A stretch of 64,000 bases of DNA from Roseobacter litoralis Och 149 (GCF_000154785.2 NC_015730.1:4177501-4241500); one strand, 5' to 3'; shown: positions 1 through 9,159, counted from the first letter of the stretch. A program made the numbers and translations. The notes: a model not told the origin generated them from the sequence alone.

Positions 1-1332
1 GTTTTCAACAGCAGCCTGCATTCTCGACAAAACCGCATCGGGGTCAGACCCTTCGCGTGGCGTCACGGAGCGCATATTCAACTGTCGCTGAAAAAAGCCC
101 GTGATCCCAACAACCTCGGATTCCGGTGTTTCCGAACGCGCTGCCGTCAATGCCGAGCGGGCAACATCGGGAAAGTCCTCTCTCAAGACCGCCATTGTCG
201 GCACGCCATTTTCCGCAGCTTCCTGCAGCGGTGAAGGCACCTCAACAGGCGTCACGGCCTCAAGATCGGCCAGAGCAGTGCCAAACGGCTGGCCGCTGTC
301 GACAGCGGTCACGACCCGCGTCAATGCCGCGCGCGCCAATATCTGCGCCGCTTCCTTGGCAGCACCTGCCTCGGCAGCCTCTGCACGTTCGGCCAGTGCT
401 GCGATCTCTTCATTCTGCGCTTCAAGCGCCGTCTGCAAGGACGCGATGGCTTCGTTTGCTTCAGCATTATCGGTCTGGATCGTCACAGGTTCCTGATTTT
501 CCAAAGCGGCGACTGTCGCAGTCAGGGCAGCGATATCTGCTTCAAGCTCGGCGATAACATCAAGCGTCTCGGTCGTGTCTACTGCTTCAAGGGCATCCAG
601 TCGCACCGCTTGCGCCTCAATCAAGGCCGCCTGTGCGGCAGCACGTTCAGATGCTTCAGCCGACGCGGCTTCAAGTGCGGTGATATCAACCACAGTACGC
701 TGCATGGATGCTGGCAAATATGCATCCAACGTGTCACCACGCCCCGCGATAAAGCCGATCAATGCAGCAACCACACCGCCAAAAATCGCGGGCCACATAC
801 TGCCACGCACAACTTCGGGCTGCGGCTGAACGACTGGCTTTTGCACCGATTCCGGTTCAAGTTCCTCGGGTTTTTCCTCGACTGGGTCCGCATCGGTTTC
901 CTTGTCCCAAGGACTTTCGGATTTCTCAGCGGTATCTGCTTCCAGCTCTTTCTCGTTGGATTTGTCGGTGTCGAGCCAAGCCTCGTTTTCCACAGCATCG
1001 GATTTTTCATCCGTTTTGTCCTCGGCGTCGTGTTCTTTCAGCGCATCAACCGTCTCGACGGGATCGACCGTTTCGCTTTCGGTCGTCGCTGCGGCAATTT
1101 CCGCAGGCTTCTCGTCTTCGATCAGGTCATCCTTGGCATCCACATCAGACGGAGTTTCGTCCAACACAGGCTCTTTTTCCGGGAGCTCCTGCGCCTCTGG
1201 TTCTTGTTTCAGAACACCGTCAGCGTCTGGAATGTCGGTGGCGGTGGTGACGATTTCCTCCGCCTCAATTGGTTTCTCGACGCCTTGTTCAACCGTTTCA
1301 GTTGCCTTGTTGGGCTTTCGTGATTTTGCCAA
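1..1332 (-). CDS. Mitofilin-like membrane protein (COG4223 type), 3' end beyond window
   Basis: Read on the minus strand, the frame stays open from the window edge to 1332. The chosen start is TTG (giving MAKSRKPNKA), with an AAAGGTGG ribosome site just upstream; a GTG at 1341 is the alternative. The protein has a very acidic Glu/Asp/Pro-rich N-terminal tail (about residues 10-175), one membrane segment (about 179-197, WPAIFGGVVAALIGFIAG), then an Ala/Glu-rich coiled coil (about 210-300) and a C-terminal domain that leaves the window. That layout matches the bacterial mitofilin/Mic60-like family found beside hemD in alphaproteobacteria, an inner-membrane protein facing the periplasm and implicated in membrane shaping. 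It probably forms an operon with hemD. Family assignment is from layout and context; the function here is inferred. Confidence 0.82.
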   Translation of the reverse strand, partial: MAKSRKPNKATETVEQGVEKPIEAEEIVTTATDIPDADGVLKQEPEAQELPEKEPVLDETPSDVDAKDDLIEDEKPAEIAAATTESETVDPVETVDALKEHDAEDKTDEKSDAVENEAWLDTDKSNEKELEADTAEKSESPWDKETDADPVEEKPEELEPESVQKPVVQPQPEVVRGSMWPAIFGGVVAALIGFIAGRGDTLDAYLPASMQRTVVDITALEAASAEASERAAAQAALIEAQAVRLDALEAVDTTETLDVIAELEADIAALTATVAALENQEPVTIQTDNAEANEAIASLQTALEAQNEEIAALAERAEAAEAGAAKEAAQILARAALTRVVTAVDSGQPFGTALADLEAVTPVEVPSPLQEAAENGVPTMAVLREDFPDVARSALTAARSETPESEVVGITGFFQRQLNMRSVTPREGSDPDAVLSRMQAAVEN

Positions 1333-1401
1333 ATCTTCCACCTTTTCGAATCTTCACAGGCGTATGCTGTTAAGGAACCTTACCCCTGCCGCTCTGGCCT
1401 C

Positions 1402-2106
1402 TCAACCCAAGCTGTCGTTTAGTATAAGGTATTCCACACAAACTGCCATGGATTTTGCGGTGGGTTCCTGCGCAACCATCAGCTGCGAAACCGCTATTTC
1501 TTCTAAAGAATCCGCGACCGCCGAACTCATTGCAATAATATACAACTTCGGATGAGCCGGTGCCATCGCTCCAAAATGTGCAGCGGTACGTGGCGAAAAA
1601 AGCGGCACTATGACGGGCGTTTTTGCCTGCAGAACCGCTAACGCCTCCGCCGAAAAGGGTAAAAGACGTTGGTCATAGAGCGGCACATTCATGACATTCA
1701 AACCCGCAGCCGACAGCTCTTTGGCGACGTTTCCACGCACGAAAACCCCTGAATAGTGATGAATTTCACCTTGGGGCTGTTGGGTCAGCACGTATTCTTT
1801 CAAACCCGTGACGGTCGCACCTGCAAAAACACCATCCCACCCATGTGATTGCGCCAGTTCGGTCGTTTTCCGCCCCACGCAAAACGCGCGCCGCCCGTTT
1901 CCGTTAGGCGCAAGTTTCACGCCATTGGCAGAGGTGAAAATCGCATGCTGCGCGCCAGAGCAGTCAGCGCTTTGCTCTATCGGCGTGATCTCAAGAAGCG
2001 GGCTGCGAATGAATTCCAGACGATCTCGGACATTTGGTGCAATGCCCGCTTTAAACACGGAGTTCGATCCCTTTGGCCGCGTCAGGATCACAGGAATTTT
2101 TTGCAC
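1402..2106 (-). CDS. hemD: Uroporphyrinogen-III synthase
   Basis: HemD cyclises hydroxymethylbilane to uroporphyrinogen III in the cytoplasm, the branch point for haem, sirohaem, cobalamin and bacteriochlorophyll. The frame is open further upstream, but family proteins begin right at the first strand. I therefore take the GTG at 2104-2106 (MQKIPVILTRPKGSN), giving 234 residues, a normal length. Visible family features are the N-terminal ILTRP strand, an AIFTSANGVK segment near residue 55, and a C-terminal PLFSPRTAAHF segment. It is transcribed toward the mitofilin-like gene 60 bases downstream and away from tsaD, with an 80-base divergent gap. The family is poorly conserved in sequence, so recognition rests on these motifs and length. 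Confidence 0.85.
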   Translation of the reverse strand: MQKIPVILTRPKGSNSVFKAGIAPNVRDRLEFIRSPLLEITPIEQSADCSGAQHAIFTSANGVKLAPNGNGRRAFCVGRKTTELAQSHGWDGVFAGATVTGLKEYVLTQQPQGEIHHYSGVFVRGNVAKELSAAGLNVMNVPLYDQRLLPFSAEALAVLQAKTPVIVPLFSPRTAAHFGAMAPAHPKLYIIAMSSAVADSLEEIAVSQLMVAQEPTAKSMAVCVEYLILNDSLG

Positions 2107-2186
2107 CGCCTTTGCCACCCCCCGGCATTGTTTGCGCCTCGCTTCGGTGTTACCTGCCAAGTCAAAGGCATGCAACGGGGGCTTGA

Positions 2187-3284
2187 ATGGGCCGCACTCA
2201 GACAGTTCTTGCGCTGGAAAGCAGTTGTGATGACACAGCCGCCGCCGTGCTGCGTAAAAACGCATCCGGCGAGACACAGATTTTATCCTCGATTGTGCGC
2301 GGACAAGACAGCCTGCATGCGGCCTACGGTGGCGTTGTCCCCGAGATTGCGGCCCGCGCGCATGCGGAAATTTTGGACCTCTGTGTCGAGGAAGCACTGG
2401 ATGTTGCGCAGACGCCCTTGCAAGACATTGACGCGATTGCTGTCACTGCTGGTCCCGGCCTAATTGGCGGTGTGGTGTCAGGCGTCATGTGCGCCAAGGG
2501 CCTCGCTCTGGCGACGGGCAAACCGCTTTATGGCATCAACCATCTTGCAGGCCATGCGCTGACCCCTCGATTGACGGATAATGTCCCGTTTCCCTATCTG
2601 ATGCTGCTCGTATCGGGGGGGCATTGTCAGTTCTTGCTCGTCAAAGGGCCGGATGATTTCAAACGCATCGGTGGCACGATTGACGATGCACCGGGGGAAG
2701 CCTTTGACAAGATCGCCCGGCTGCTGGCTTTGCCGCAACCGGGCGGCCCTTCGGTGGAACAGGCGGCACAGCGGGGGTATACGAAACGGTTTTCCCTACC
2801 GCGCCCGTTGCTGGACCGCACGGGGTGCGACATGTCATTCTCAGGCTTGAAAACCGCAGTTCTGAGGGCGCGCGACGGGTTGGTGCGGGATCAGGGCGGG
2901 CTTTACCCACAGGATCAGGCAGACCTGAGCGCGGGCTTTCAGGCCGCAGTCGTTGATGTTCTGGCGGAAAAAACGAGCCGCGCGATGCACCAATATCATC
3001 AGCTTTCACCGAGTACGGCGACACTATGTGTCGCTGGTGGTGTCGCAGCAAATATGGCAATTCGTGCCAGATTAGAGACGGTTGCGCGGGACAATGGGGC
3101 CGGTTTTGTTGCGCCGCCGCTTGCCTTATGTACCGATAATGCCGCAATGATCGGCTTTGCCGCACTTGAGAGAATGGCAGACCATCCGCCCGATGATCTG
3201 ACACTTGCCGCCCGTCCAAGATGGCCGCTTGATGCAAAAAGCCCCGCAATGCTCGGCAGCGGCAAAAAAGGGGCAAAGGCATGA
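2187..3284 (+). CDS. tsaD: tRNA N6-adenosine threonylcarbamoyltransferase TsaD
   Basis: TsaD transfers the threonylcarbamoyl group to A37 of ANN-decoding tRNAs (t6A), working with TsaB and TsaE; tsaE is also in this window at 14078. The 365-residue protein starts with the ASKHA-fold strand [11 protein letters not shown] and carries the iron-binding NHLAGH motif (His119, His123). It also has the LVSGGHCQ and VAGGVAANM nucleotide-binding segments. The start ATG follows a GGGG-rich site. The stop overlaps the gpsA start by four bases (ATGA), so the two are probably co-transcribed and translationally coupled. Confidence 0.97.
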   Translation: MGRTQTVLALESSCDDTAAAVLRKNASGETQILSSIVRGQDSLHAAYGGVVPEIAARAHAEILDLCVEEALDVAQTPLQDIDAIAVTAGPGLIGGVVSGVMCAKGLALATGKPLYGINHLAGHALTPRLTDNVPFPYLMLLVSGGHCQFLLVKGPDDFKRIGGTIDDAPGEAFDKIARLLALPQPGGPSVEQAAQRGYTKRFSLPRPLLDRTGCDMSFSGLKTAVLRARDGLVRDQGGLYPQDQADLSAGFQAAVVDVLAEKTSRAMHQYHQLSPSTATLCVAGGVAANMAIRARLETVARDNGAGFVAPPLALCTDNAAMIGFAALERMADHPPDDLTLAARPRWPLDAKSPAMLGSGKKGAKA

Positions 3285-4243
3285 GTGTCGGTGTATTGGG
3301 TGCGGGCGCTTTCGGCACCGCTTTGGCCATCTCGCTTGGTCAAACCGCCCCGGTCCTGTTGTGGGCGCGCGATGCCAAACAGGCGCAGTTGATGCACCAA
3401 AACCGCGAAAACAAAGCGCGTCTGCCCGGATTTTTTTTGCCGGCAAATGTCGTTGTCACATCAAACCTCGCCGACCTGCAAAAATGCGACGTGCTTCTGT
3501 TGGCCGTGCCAGCGCAAAAGCTGCGCCAGTTCCTGCGTGGCGTTGACCAGATGGTTGCCGGAAAAACGCTTGTCGCGTGCTGCAAGGGCATTGAGCTTGA
3601 GACCGGCATGGGGCCCGTCGATATCGCGCGTGAAATCTGCCCGCAGAGCGAACATGCGATCCTGACCGGCCCAAGTTTTGCCAATGACATTGCAAAAGGG
3701 CTGCCGACCGCGCTGACGCTGGCCTGCGCCAACCCGAATCGCGCGCGCGATTTGCAGCAAGAGCTGTCAAACAGCACGCTGCGCCTGTATCGCACCACCG
3801 ATGTGACCGGCGCGCAATTGGGCGGGGCGCTGAAAAACGTCATCGCCATTGCCTGCGGTGCCGCCATTGGTGCGCGGCTCGGCGAAAGCGCGCGCGCCGC
3901 GCTGATGACCCGTGGAAATGCGGAAATGCAGCGTTACGCGCAGTTCAAAGGCGCAGATCCAGCCACTCTGTCCGGGCTGTCCGGGTTCGGCGATCTCGTG
4001 CTGACCTGCACATCGGACCTGTCCCGGAATTACCGGTTTGGGTTGTCACTGGGTGCGGGTAAGGCGTTTGATCCCGAGACCACCGTTGAGGGTGCCGCGA
4101 CCGCTTGCGCTGTGGCGCGTGATGCCCGTGAGAACGCCCTTGATTTGCCAATCTTATCCGTGGTTGCGGCACTTGTGGAAAACAGGTTGGATGTCGCAGA
4201 TGCCATGGCCACACTTTTGTCCCGTTCACTGAAGGAAGAATAA
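3281..4243 (+). CDS. gpsA: Glycerol-3-phosphate dehydrogenase [NAD(P)+]
   Basis: GpsA reduces dihydroxyacetone phosphate to sn-glycerol 3-phosphate, the backbone for phospholipid synthesis. The 320 residues are full length for the family. The Rossmann motif GAGAFG is at residues 7-12, the TGPSFA loop near 129-134, and the catalytic lysine region GGALKN has Lys185. The start overlaps the tsaD stop. The stop is followed one base later by the YciI-family gene, consistent with a four-gene operon. Confidence 0.97.
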   Translation: MSVGVLGAGAFGTALAISLGQTAPVLLWARDAKQAQLMHQNRENKARLPGFFLPANVVVTSNLADLQKCDVLLLAVPAQKLRQFLRGVDQMVAGKTLVACCKGIELETGMGPVDIAREICPQSEHAILTGPSFANDIAKGLPTALTLACANPNRARDLQQELSNSTLRLYRTTDVTGAQLGGALKNVIAIACGAAIGARLGESARAALMTRGNAEMQRYAQFKGADPATLSGLSGFGDLVLTCTSDLSRNYRFGLSLGAGKAFDPETTVEGAATACAVARDARENALDLPILSVVAALVENRLDVADAMATLLSRSLKEE

Positions 4244-4244
4244 C

Positions 4245-4517
4245 ATGCTCGTCGCTCTCATTGCTCATGACAAACCGGGTGCATTGCCCATTCGTCAGGA
4301 AAACCGCCCCGCGCATGTGGAATACCTCAAATCCAGCGCGGCCGTACAACAGGCAGGCCCCTTACTGGATGATACGGGCGAGATGTGCGGCTCTCTGATC
4401 ATTCTGGATGTGGCGGATATGGATGAAGCGCGAGCCTGGGTCCAAGGTGACCCCTATGGCGCCGCTGGACTGTTTGCGTCGGTCGATCTGATCCCTTGGA
4501 ACCGGGTGATCGGCTGA
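4245..4517 (+). CDS. YciI-family protein
   Basis: This is a 90-residue protein with the ferredoxin-like fold of the YCII family (MLVALIAHDKPGA at the start, then AHVEYLKS). It has the typical DPYGAAGLF segment near residues 70-78 that precedes the last strand. Family members are small cytoplasmic proteins, some with peroxidase-like activity or serving as add-on domains; the role here is unknown. A good AAGGAAG site precedes the ATG. Its TGA overlaps the ATG of the EVE-domain gene (TGATG), and this YciI-EVE pairing after gpsA suggests a conserved operon. Confidence 0.88.
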   Translation: MLVALIAHDKPGALPIRQENRPAHVEYLKSSAAVQQAGPLLDDTGEMCGSLIILDVADMDEARAWVQGDPYGAAGLFASVDLIPWNRVIG

Positions 4518-4960
4518 TGGCCTATTGGTTGTTCAAATCGGAACCGTCGACCTGGAGTTGGGACGATCAAATGGCCAAAGGTGAGGCGGGCGAAGAATGG
4601 GATGGCGTGCGCAATTATCAGGCCCGCAATTTTATGCGCCAGATGAAGGTTGGCGATCTGGGTTTCTTTTACCATTCGCAAAAAGAGAAATCCATTGTTG
4701 GGATTGTTGAGGTGATCGCAGAGGCGCATCCGGACAGCACAACCGAGGATGAACGCTGGGACTGCGTGGACATCAAGGCCGTGCGGCCCGTGAAGACACC
4801 TGTGAGTCTGGAGGCGGTAAAGCAAGACGAGAGGCTGGCCGACATGGCGCTGTTGAAAATGTCCCGGTTATCGGTGCAGCCCGTTCAGCCCGAGGAATGG
4901 GCGGTCATTTGTGACATGGCGGGTGTGCCTGACGCCGGTCAAGGAAACCAGCAGCCTTGA
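4517..4960 (+). CDS. EVE domain-containing protein
   Basis: A 147-residue single-domain protein. It starts MAYWLFKSEPSTWSWDD and has the WDGVRNYQARNFM segment followed by VGDLGFFYHS and GIVEVIAEA, the core of EVE (PUA-like) domains that bind modified bases in DNA or RNA. I chose the ATG that overlaps the preceding stop; an in-frame start 21 bases upstream would lie inside the YciI gene and is less likely. Sequence shows the domain only; the ligand cannot be told. It is the last gene of the tsaD-gpsA operon. Confidence 0.92.
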   Translation: MAYWLFKSEPSTWSWDDQMAKGEAGEEWDGVRNYQARNFMRQMKVGDLGFFYHSQKEKSIVGIVEVIAEAHPDSTTEDERWDCVDIKAVRPVKTPVSLEAVKQDERLADMALLKMSRLSVQPVQPEEWAVICDMAGVPDAGQGNQQP

Positions 4961-5330
4961 AAAAGGCTTCGGTCCAGTACGGTACATTATGACTGGTTGC
5001 GGCTCGAAGCAGTGCGAAGGTTCTGATGAGGGTGATCGGCGCATTTCGCGATAGTGTCGGAACTCACAACTGTCTGAAATGCGAATTCGCTTTCGCGCAT
5101 CCGGCGCGTTCATCTAAGCACAATGTGAAAGGTGTTTTACCGGGCTTGGTCCTGAACAGGTTCTTAAACTGAAAAAGGGTCCTGCGCATAAGCCAGAACC
5201 CTTCTTCACCCCACGTGCTCCCTAGTCCACCACACGTGTTTGAATTTGGTCCTGGCCATACTGGCCGGGTGCGTTATTGATAGCCCAGCACATAAATAAG
5301 TGCAATTCTTCAATAGTTTAAAAGCCGTAC
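4961..5330. other. Non-coding gap with strong inverted repeats, no gene recognised
   Basis: No convincing gene lies between the EVE gene and the DUF2853 terminator. The clearest structure is a long hairpin at 5040-5083. Its arms are CGCATTTC/GAAATGCG and then GATAGT/ACTGTC (one G-T pair), around a short apical loop. It is followed directly by the palindrome GCGAATTCGC (5081-5090). A weaker inverted repeat, AAGGGT/ACCCTT, lies near 5175-5205. A small AGCCTT-GAAA-AAGGCT hairpin (4953-4968) spans the EVE stop codon but lacks a T-tract. A small RNA, a degenerate repeat or a transcription stop are all possible. Confidence 0.4.
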
Positions 5331-5362
5331 AAAAAAGAAACGCCTCTTTAACAAAAGAGGCG
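5331..5362 (-). terminator. Intrinsic terminator of the DUF2853 gene
   Basis: On the minus strand a perfect 9-bp stem, CGCCTCTTT / AAAGAGGCG with loop TGTT, is followed by TTTCTTTTTT. It lies 25 bases beyond the stop of the DUF2853 gene. Confidence 0.85.
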
Positions 5363-5387
5363 CTCAACAGATCAATATCGGTTTTGA

Positions 5388-5729
5388 CTATCCGTAGACG
5401 GCCTCTTTTCCAAAATGCTTGGTCAACATGTAATACACCACAGCGCGGTATTTATTCCGCTCGGATTTACCATAGGTCTCGATGACTTTATTGATGGCTT
5501 CCATCAACTCGGGACCATCGGCAAGACCAAGTTTTTTCATCAAAAACTTTTCTTTGACGGTTTCCAGTTCCGATGCCTGACTGCTGGCGACCGTTGATGC
5601 ATCCGCGTTGTAAATCGCAGGCCCACACCCAATGGTCACTTTGGTGAGGAGGTCCATATCAGGCTCCATCCCGCATTTGTTCTTCAGATCTTCTGCATAT
5701 TGCGCGATCAGATCGTCCCGCTTACCCAT
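5388..5729 (-). CDS. DUF2853 family protein
   Basis: A 113-residue cytoplasmic protein starting MGKRDDLIAQYAEDLKNKCG, with the conserved segments MDLLTKVTIGCGPAIYNADAS, LMKKLGLADGPEL and KYRAVVYYMLTKHFGKE. I recognise it as the DUF2853 family, a small all-helical protein of unknown function common in marine alphaproteobacteria. It is monocistronic, with its own terminator downstream and a 211-base gap separating it from the ahcY stop. No catalytic motif is visible. Confidence 0.88.
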   Translation of the reverse strand: MGKRDDLIAQYAEDLKNKCGMEPDMDLLTKVTIGCGPAIYNADASTVASSQASELETVKEKFLMKKLGLADGPELMEAINKVIETYGKSERNKYRAVVYYMLTKHFGKEAVYG

Positions 5730-5940
5730 AATAAAATTCCCTCGTTGGTTAAAAGGCCGTCAAACTTGGACCTCAACCGAAATGATAGGACCTGATGGAC
5801 CATCGAAAAAGGGATAATTTACCACAGTTTTCCCCATAGGCGGATTTTCCCGATCCTTGGGGTCACAGGATGTGTCTCCCGGGCAGCGTAAACAATGCCT
5901 CCCGGAAACCACTTGGCCTATTCTGCATGCCGGTCTAAAG

Positions 5941-7329
5941 TCAGTACCGGTAGTGTTCCGGCTTGAACGGACCTTCCGGTTTCACACCGATATACGCCGC
6001 TTGCTCCGCGTCCAGCGAGGTTAGTTTCACGCCGATCCGGTCAAGGTGCAAACGCGCAACTTTTTCATCCAGATGTTTGGGCAGGATATAGACCTCGTTG
6101 TTATACGCACCGCCACGGGTCCAGAGTTCGATCTGGGCGAGCACCTGATTGGTAAAGGACGCGGACATCACGAAAGACGGGTGCCCGGTCGCGTTGCCGA
6201 GGTTCAGCAAGCGCCCCTCGGAGAGCAAAATGAGACGATTGCCACTCGGCATCTCGATCATGTCTACCTGCTCTTTGATATTGGTCCATTTGTGGTTCTT
6301 GAGCGACGCAACCTGAATTTCATTGTCGAAGTGGCCAATGTTCCCGACGATCGCCATGTCTTTCATGGCGCGCATATGTTCAATGCGGATCACGTCCCTG
6401 TTGCCGGTCGTGGTGATAAAGATATCGGCGGAATCGACCACATCTTCGAGCAAGACAACCTCAAAACCGTCCATGGCCGCCTGCAAGGCGCAGATCGGGT
6501 CAACTTCGGTGACTTTTACACGGGCACCCGCACCGCTCAAGCTGGCGGCGGAGCCTTTGCCCACATCGCCATATCCCATGACGACCGCGACTTTGCCCGC
6601 CATCATCGTATCTGTGGCGCGGCGGATGCCATCCACCAGAGATTCCTTGCAGCCGTATTTGTTGTCAAACTTCGACTTGGTGACAGAATCGTTCACATTG
6701 ATCGCAGGGAACGGCAATTGCCCTTGTTTGACGAGATCGTAAAGACGATGCACGCCGGTTGTCGTCTCTTCGCTGACGCCCTTGATCTGATCGCGGATTT
6801 TCGTAAACCAACCCGGGGACGCGGTCATACGTTTTTTGATCTGCGCCTTGATCGCCTCTTCTTCTTCTGATGTCGGCACAGGGATAATTTCTTCGCCTGC
6901 CTCGGCGCGCGCACCAAGCAGAACATACAACGTAGCATCGCCGCCATCATCAAGGATCAGGTTCGGACCATCCTCAAACATGAATGACCGGTCCAGATAG
7001 TCCCAGTGTTCTTCCAGGGACTGCCCTTTAATCGCAAATACCGGCGTCCCACCCAAGGCGATGGCTGCAGCGGCGTGATCCTGCGTGGAAAAGATATTGC
7101 ACGACGCCCAGCGCACATCAGCCCCCAAGGCAACAAGCGTTTCGATCAGAACTGCGGTCTGGATCGTCATATGGAGCGAGCCAACAATGCGTGATCCTGC
7201 CAGCGGTTTGCTTTCGCCGTATTCCTCGCGCAGCGCCATCAGGCCCGGCATTTCGGTTTCGGCGATATCAAGCTCTTTACGGCCAAATTCAGCAAGGGCG
7301 ATATCTTTTACGACATAGTCTTTGGTCAC
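5941..7329 (-). CDS. ahcY: Adenosylhomocysteinase (S-adenosyl-L-homocysteine hydrolase)
   Basis: AhcY reversibly splits S-adenosylhomocysteine to adenosine and homocysteine, relieving product inhibition of methyltransferases. The 462-residue protein has the NAD-binding motif GYGDVGKG (residues 252-259), the substrate segment [13 protein letters not shown] (about 211-223), [12 protein letters not shown] (76-88) and the C-terminal [14 protein letters not shown] roughly 40-residue insertion around 145-185 is the one typical of many bacterial enzymes. It is transcribed away from the GT8 gene; the 256-base divergent gap holds a palindrome and a DnaA-box sequence, listed separately. Confidence 0.98.
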   Translation of the reverse strand: MTKDYVVKDIALAEFGRKELDIAETEMPGLMALREEYGESKPLAGSRIVGSLHMTIQTAVLIETLVALGADVRWASCNIFSTQDHAAAAIALGGTPVFAIKGQSLEEHWDYLDRSFMFEDGPNLILDDGGDATLYVLLGARAEAGEEIIPVPTSEEEEAIKAQIKKRMTASPGWFTKIRDQIKGVSEETTTGVHRLYDLVKQGQLPFPAINVNDSVTKSKFDNKYGCKESLVDGIRRATDTMMAGKVAVVMGYGDVGKGSAASLSGAGARVKVTEVDPICALQAAMDGFEVVLLEDVVDSADIFITTTGNRDVIRIEHMRAMKDMAIVGNIGHFDNEIQVASLKNHKWTNIKEQVDMIEMPSGNRLILLSEGRLLNLGNATGHPSFVMSASFTNQVLAQIELWTRGGAYNNEVYILPKHLDEKVARLHLDRIGVKLTSLDAEQAAYIGVKPEGPFKPEHYRY

Positions 7330-7377
7330 GCGGGCACTCCAAGGCTCTGAATGATCTTTGCCGCTGCTCTACCACCC

Positions 7378-7395
7378 GTTGCAGGGCGCTGCAAC
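7378..7395. promoter_or_regulatory. 18-bp inverted repeat in the ahcY leader
   Basis: GTTGCAG-GGCG-CTGCAAC is a perfect 7-bp inverted repeat about 50 bases upstream of the ahcY start codon. It could be a transcription-factor operator or a hairpin in the ahcY leader RNA. The surrounding bases do not fit the SAH riboswitch pattern. Confidence 0.4.
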
Positions 7396-7412
7396 AGAAC
7401 GAATACCAACAA

Positions 7413-7421
7413 TTATCCACA
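7413..7421. promoter_or_regulatory. Consensus DnaA-box sequence in the ahcY/GT8 intergenic region
   Basis: TTATCCACA is an exact match to the canonical DnaA 9-mer, about 90 bases upstream of ahcY and 165 bases upstream of the GT8 gene. A single box may be chance or may allow DnaA to affect either divergent promoter. Confidence 0.3.
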
Positions 7422-7585
7422 TCCTGTGAACCAGCATAATCTTCATGGGTTTGCCCCGCATGTGTGACACTGAAAAGCTGAGTGCTGGACAATATCTTTC
7501 ACTTCTTTAGGAATAAGCGCAGAGTGTCCTGAGCCCGACCCCGCCAGCGACATATTTTGAAAAAGCAACGAGCAAACGCCCGGCT

Positions 7586-8575
7586 ATGTCCACAGCACCC
7601 ACAGAGTCATTTCAGGTCAGGTTAACGGCATCGCGCCCGCCGCGCCACAGAAGGGCGATTGTCTTTTGTTGCGACCAGAATTACCTCGCTTTTGCGTCAC
7701 ATGCTGCGGCGCAGATTGCATCGCTTGTGGAAAAGCCGGCATACGACATCTGTATCTGTTACGGTCAGCAGGCAGTTGTGCTTCCGGAAAGTCTTGCCGG
7801 ATTGGGAATACGGCTTTGTCACATAGATGTCGGCGACGTCTTTGATGGCCTGCGTCTGGATAAGGGCAAGACGCATGACGTATACTTGCGCATCGCCCTG
7901 CCGACCGCTTTTGCCGGTGAATATGATAAAATACTTTATCTGGGTTCGGATATTTTCATTCAAGGTGGTGATTTCAACGCGCTTCTTGATATTGACGTCG
8001 CACCACATTGCATCGCATCGGTTCGCGACAACGTGCAATGGCGCACACCGAACCGGCAAAACAAACGAAATACAATCAAGGGGATAGTTCCGTCTGCATA
8101 CTTTAATGCAGGGATAATGCTAATGGATGTGCATGCCTATACCGAACAGGAGCTGATGCGGCGTTGCATCGAATTTGGCCGCGCGCGCCGTCAGGATTTG
8201 AAACGTCATGACCAGAACCTTTATAATGCGGTGCTGCAAGACGATTGGGCCGAAATAAGCCCCGTCTGGAACTGGCAGTATTCATGGTCAACGCGACTCT
8301 TTGCAGTTTTCGCATATCCGAACATCATACATTTCATCGGGCCCGCGAAACCATGGAAGGACCAGAGCGGACAGTTCGAACCGCGCTTTGCTGACTCATT
8401 TGCCCGTTTTATCAGGACACACTTTCCAGACTCCAAGCAAGTGGAAACGGGGGGTAGAAAGCTCGCACCAGACAGTATGAAAATGACGAAAATGCTAATC
8501 AAACATCTGATATCAGCGCGAAAGATAGCGCGCTTTCTCCCGAGATTTCCTGATGAATTGACGGTCCACCGATGA
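7586..8575 (+). CDS. Glycosyltransferase family 8 protein with altered DxD motif
   Basis: A 329-residue GT8 (LgtC/glycogenin-like) retaining glycosyltransferase. Family marks seen are the N-terminal IVFCCDQNYLAFA (about 25-37), HDVYLRIALP (97-106), YFNAGIMLMDV (172-182), HDQNLYN (208-214) and HFIGPAKPW (249-257). The usual metal-binding DxD in LYLDADxxV reads LYLGSDIFI here (117-125), so the first Asp is Gly120. No clear Shine-Dalgarno precedes the ATG. Its stop overlaps the HD-domain gene start (ATGA). The likely role is sugar transfer onto a surface glycan or lipid; the acceptor is unknown. Confidence 0.85.
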   Translation: MSTAPTESFQVRLTASRPPRHRRAIVFCCDQNYLAFASHAAAQIASLVEKPAYDICICYGQQAVVLPESLAGLGIRLCHIDVGDVFDGLRLDKGKTHDVYLRIALPTAFAGEYDKILYLGSDIFIQGGDFNALLDIDVAPHCIASVRDNVQWRTPNRQNKRNTIKGIVPSAYFNAGIMLMDVHAYTEQELMRRCIEFGRARRQDLKRHDQNLYNAVLQDDWAEISPVWNWQYSWSTRLFAVFAYPNIIHFIGPAKPWKDQSGQFEPRFADSFARFIRTHFPDSKQVETGGRKLAPDSMKMTKMLIKHLISARKIARFLPRFPDELTVHR

Positions 8576-9159
8576 AGCGGGCCTGGCAAAGAATGCTGTC
8601 GGGGCGCAGGCTGGATCTACTCGACCCCACGCCCGTTGACGTCGAGATAGAAGACATCGCGCGCGGTCTTGCCTTTGTGGCACGCTGGAATGGTCAGACC
8701 AATGGCGTGCATGCCTATTCCGTTGCGGAACATTCTCTTTTGGTAGAGACGCTTTTTACCCGCATCACCGGCAAGGCACCCCCCAAATGGCAGTTGGCCG
8801 CCCTTTTGCATGATGCCCCTGAATACGTGATTGGCGATATGATCTCCCCGGTGAAAGCCGCCGTTGGACCGGGGTATGAAGCGCTGGACGTACGGTTGAT
8901 GGCAGCCATCCATCTGCGGTTTGGTCTTCCCGCTGCCATCCCTGTTGCAGTGAAGCGTCAGATCAAGAAAGCCGACAAGATCAGCGCCTGGATGGAAGCC
9001 ACGCAGATCGCCGGTTTTTCCGAAGACGAAGCCAGCAAGTTTTTCGGCAAACCAGATCACAAAGTCATGCAGGGGTTGGAAATTACCTTGCGCGCCCCGG
9101 CTGAGACGCGGCACGCCTTTACCGCGCGCCACAACGAATTGCTGGCGGCGATGCCATGA
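8572..9159 (+). CDS. HD-domain phosphohydrolase (YfbR-like)
   Basis: A 195-residue protein of the HD superfamily. It has VAEHSLLV (His54), ALLHDAPEYVIGD (His80, Asp81, Glu84) and a distal KKADKISAW segment with Asp155, the metal-binding pattern of YfbR/HDDC2-like 5'-nucleotidases. Such enzymes remove phosphate from (deoxy)nucleoside monophosphates; substrate here is inferred from family only. Its start overlaps the GT8 stop and its stop overlaps the GNAT gene start (ATGA both), so the three genes form a tight operon of unrelated-looking functions. Confidence 0.85.
   Translation: MKRAWQRMLSGRRLDLLDPTPVDVEIEDIARGLAFVARWNGQTNGVHAYSVAEHSLLVETLFTRITGKAPPKWQLAALLHDAPEYVIGDMISPVKAAVGPGYEALDVRLMAAIHLRFGLPAAIPVAVKRQIKKADKISAWMEATQIAGFSEDEASKFFGKPDHKVMQGLEITLRAPAETRHAFTARHNELLAAMP

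Noticed and set aside
101..1323. Plus-strand open frames over the first 1.3 kb
   Set aside because: They are shadows of the minus-strand mitofilin-like gene, whose translation has a clear membrane segment and coiled coil.
4953..4968. Intrinsic terminator of the tsaD-gpsA-YciI-EVE operon
   Set aside because: The AGCCTT-GAAA-AAGGCT hairpin overlaps the stop codon and has no T-tract after it.
5721..5940. DnaA box or terminator in the ahcY/DUF2853 gap
   Set aside because: TTTACCACA-like and CCGGG-rich pieces differ too much from consensus and do not form a clean stem with a T-tract.
7330..7440. SAH riboswitch upstream of ahcY
   Set aside because: The GCAGCGC and CTGCAAC pieces look suggestive, but the order and spacing of the conserved SAH-riboswitch core cannot be built; only a simple hairpin remains.
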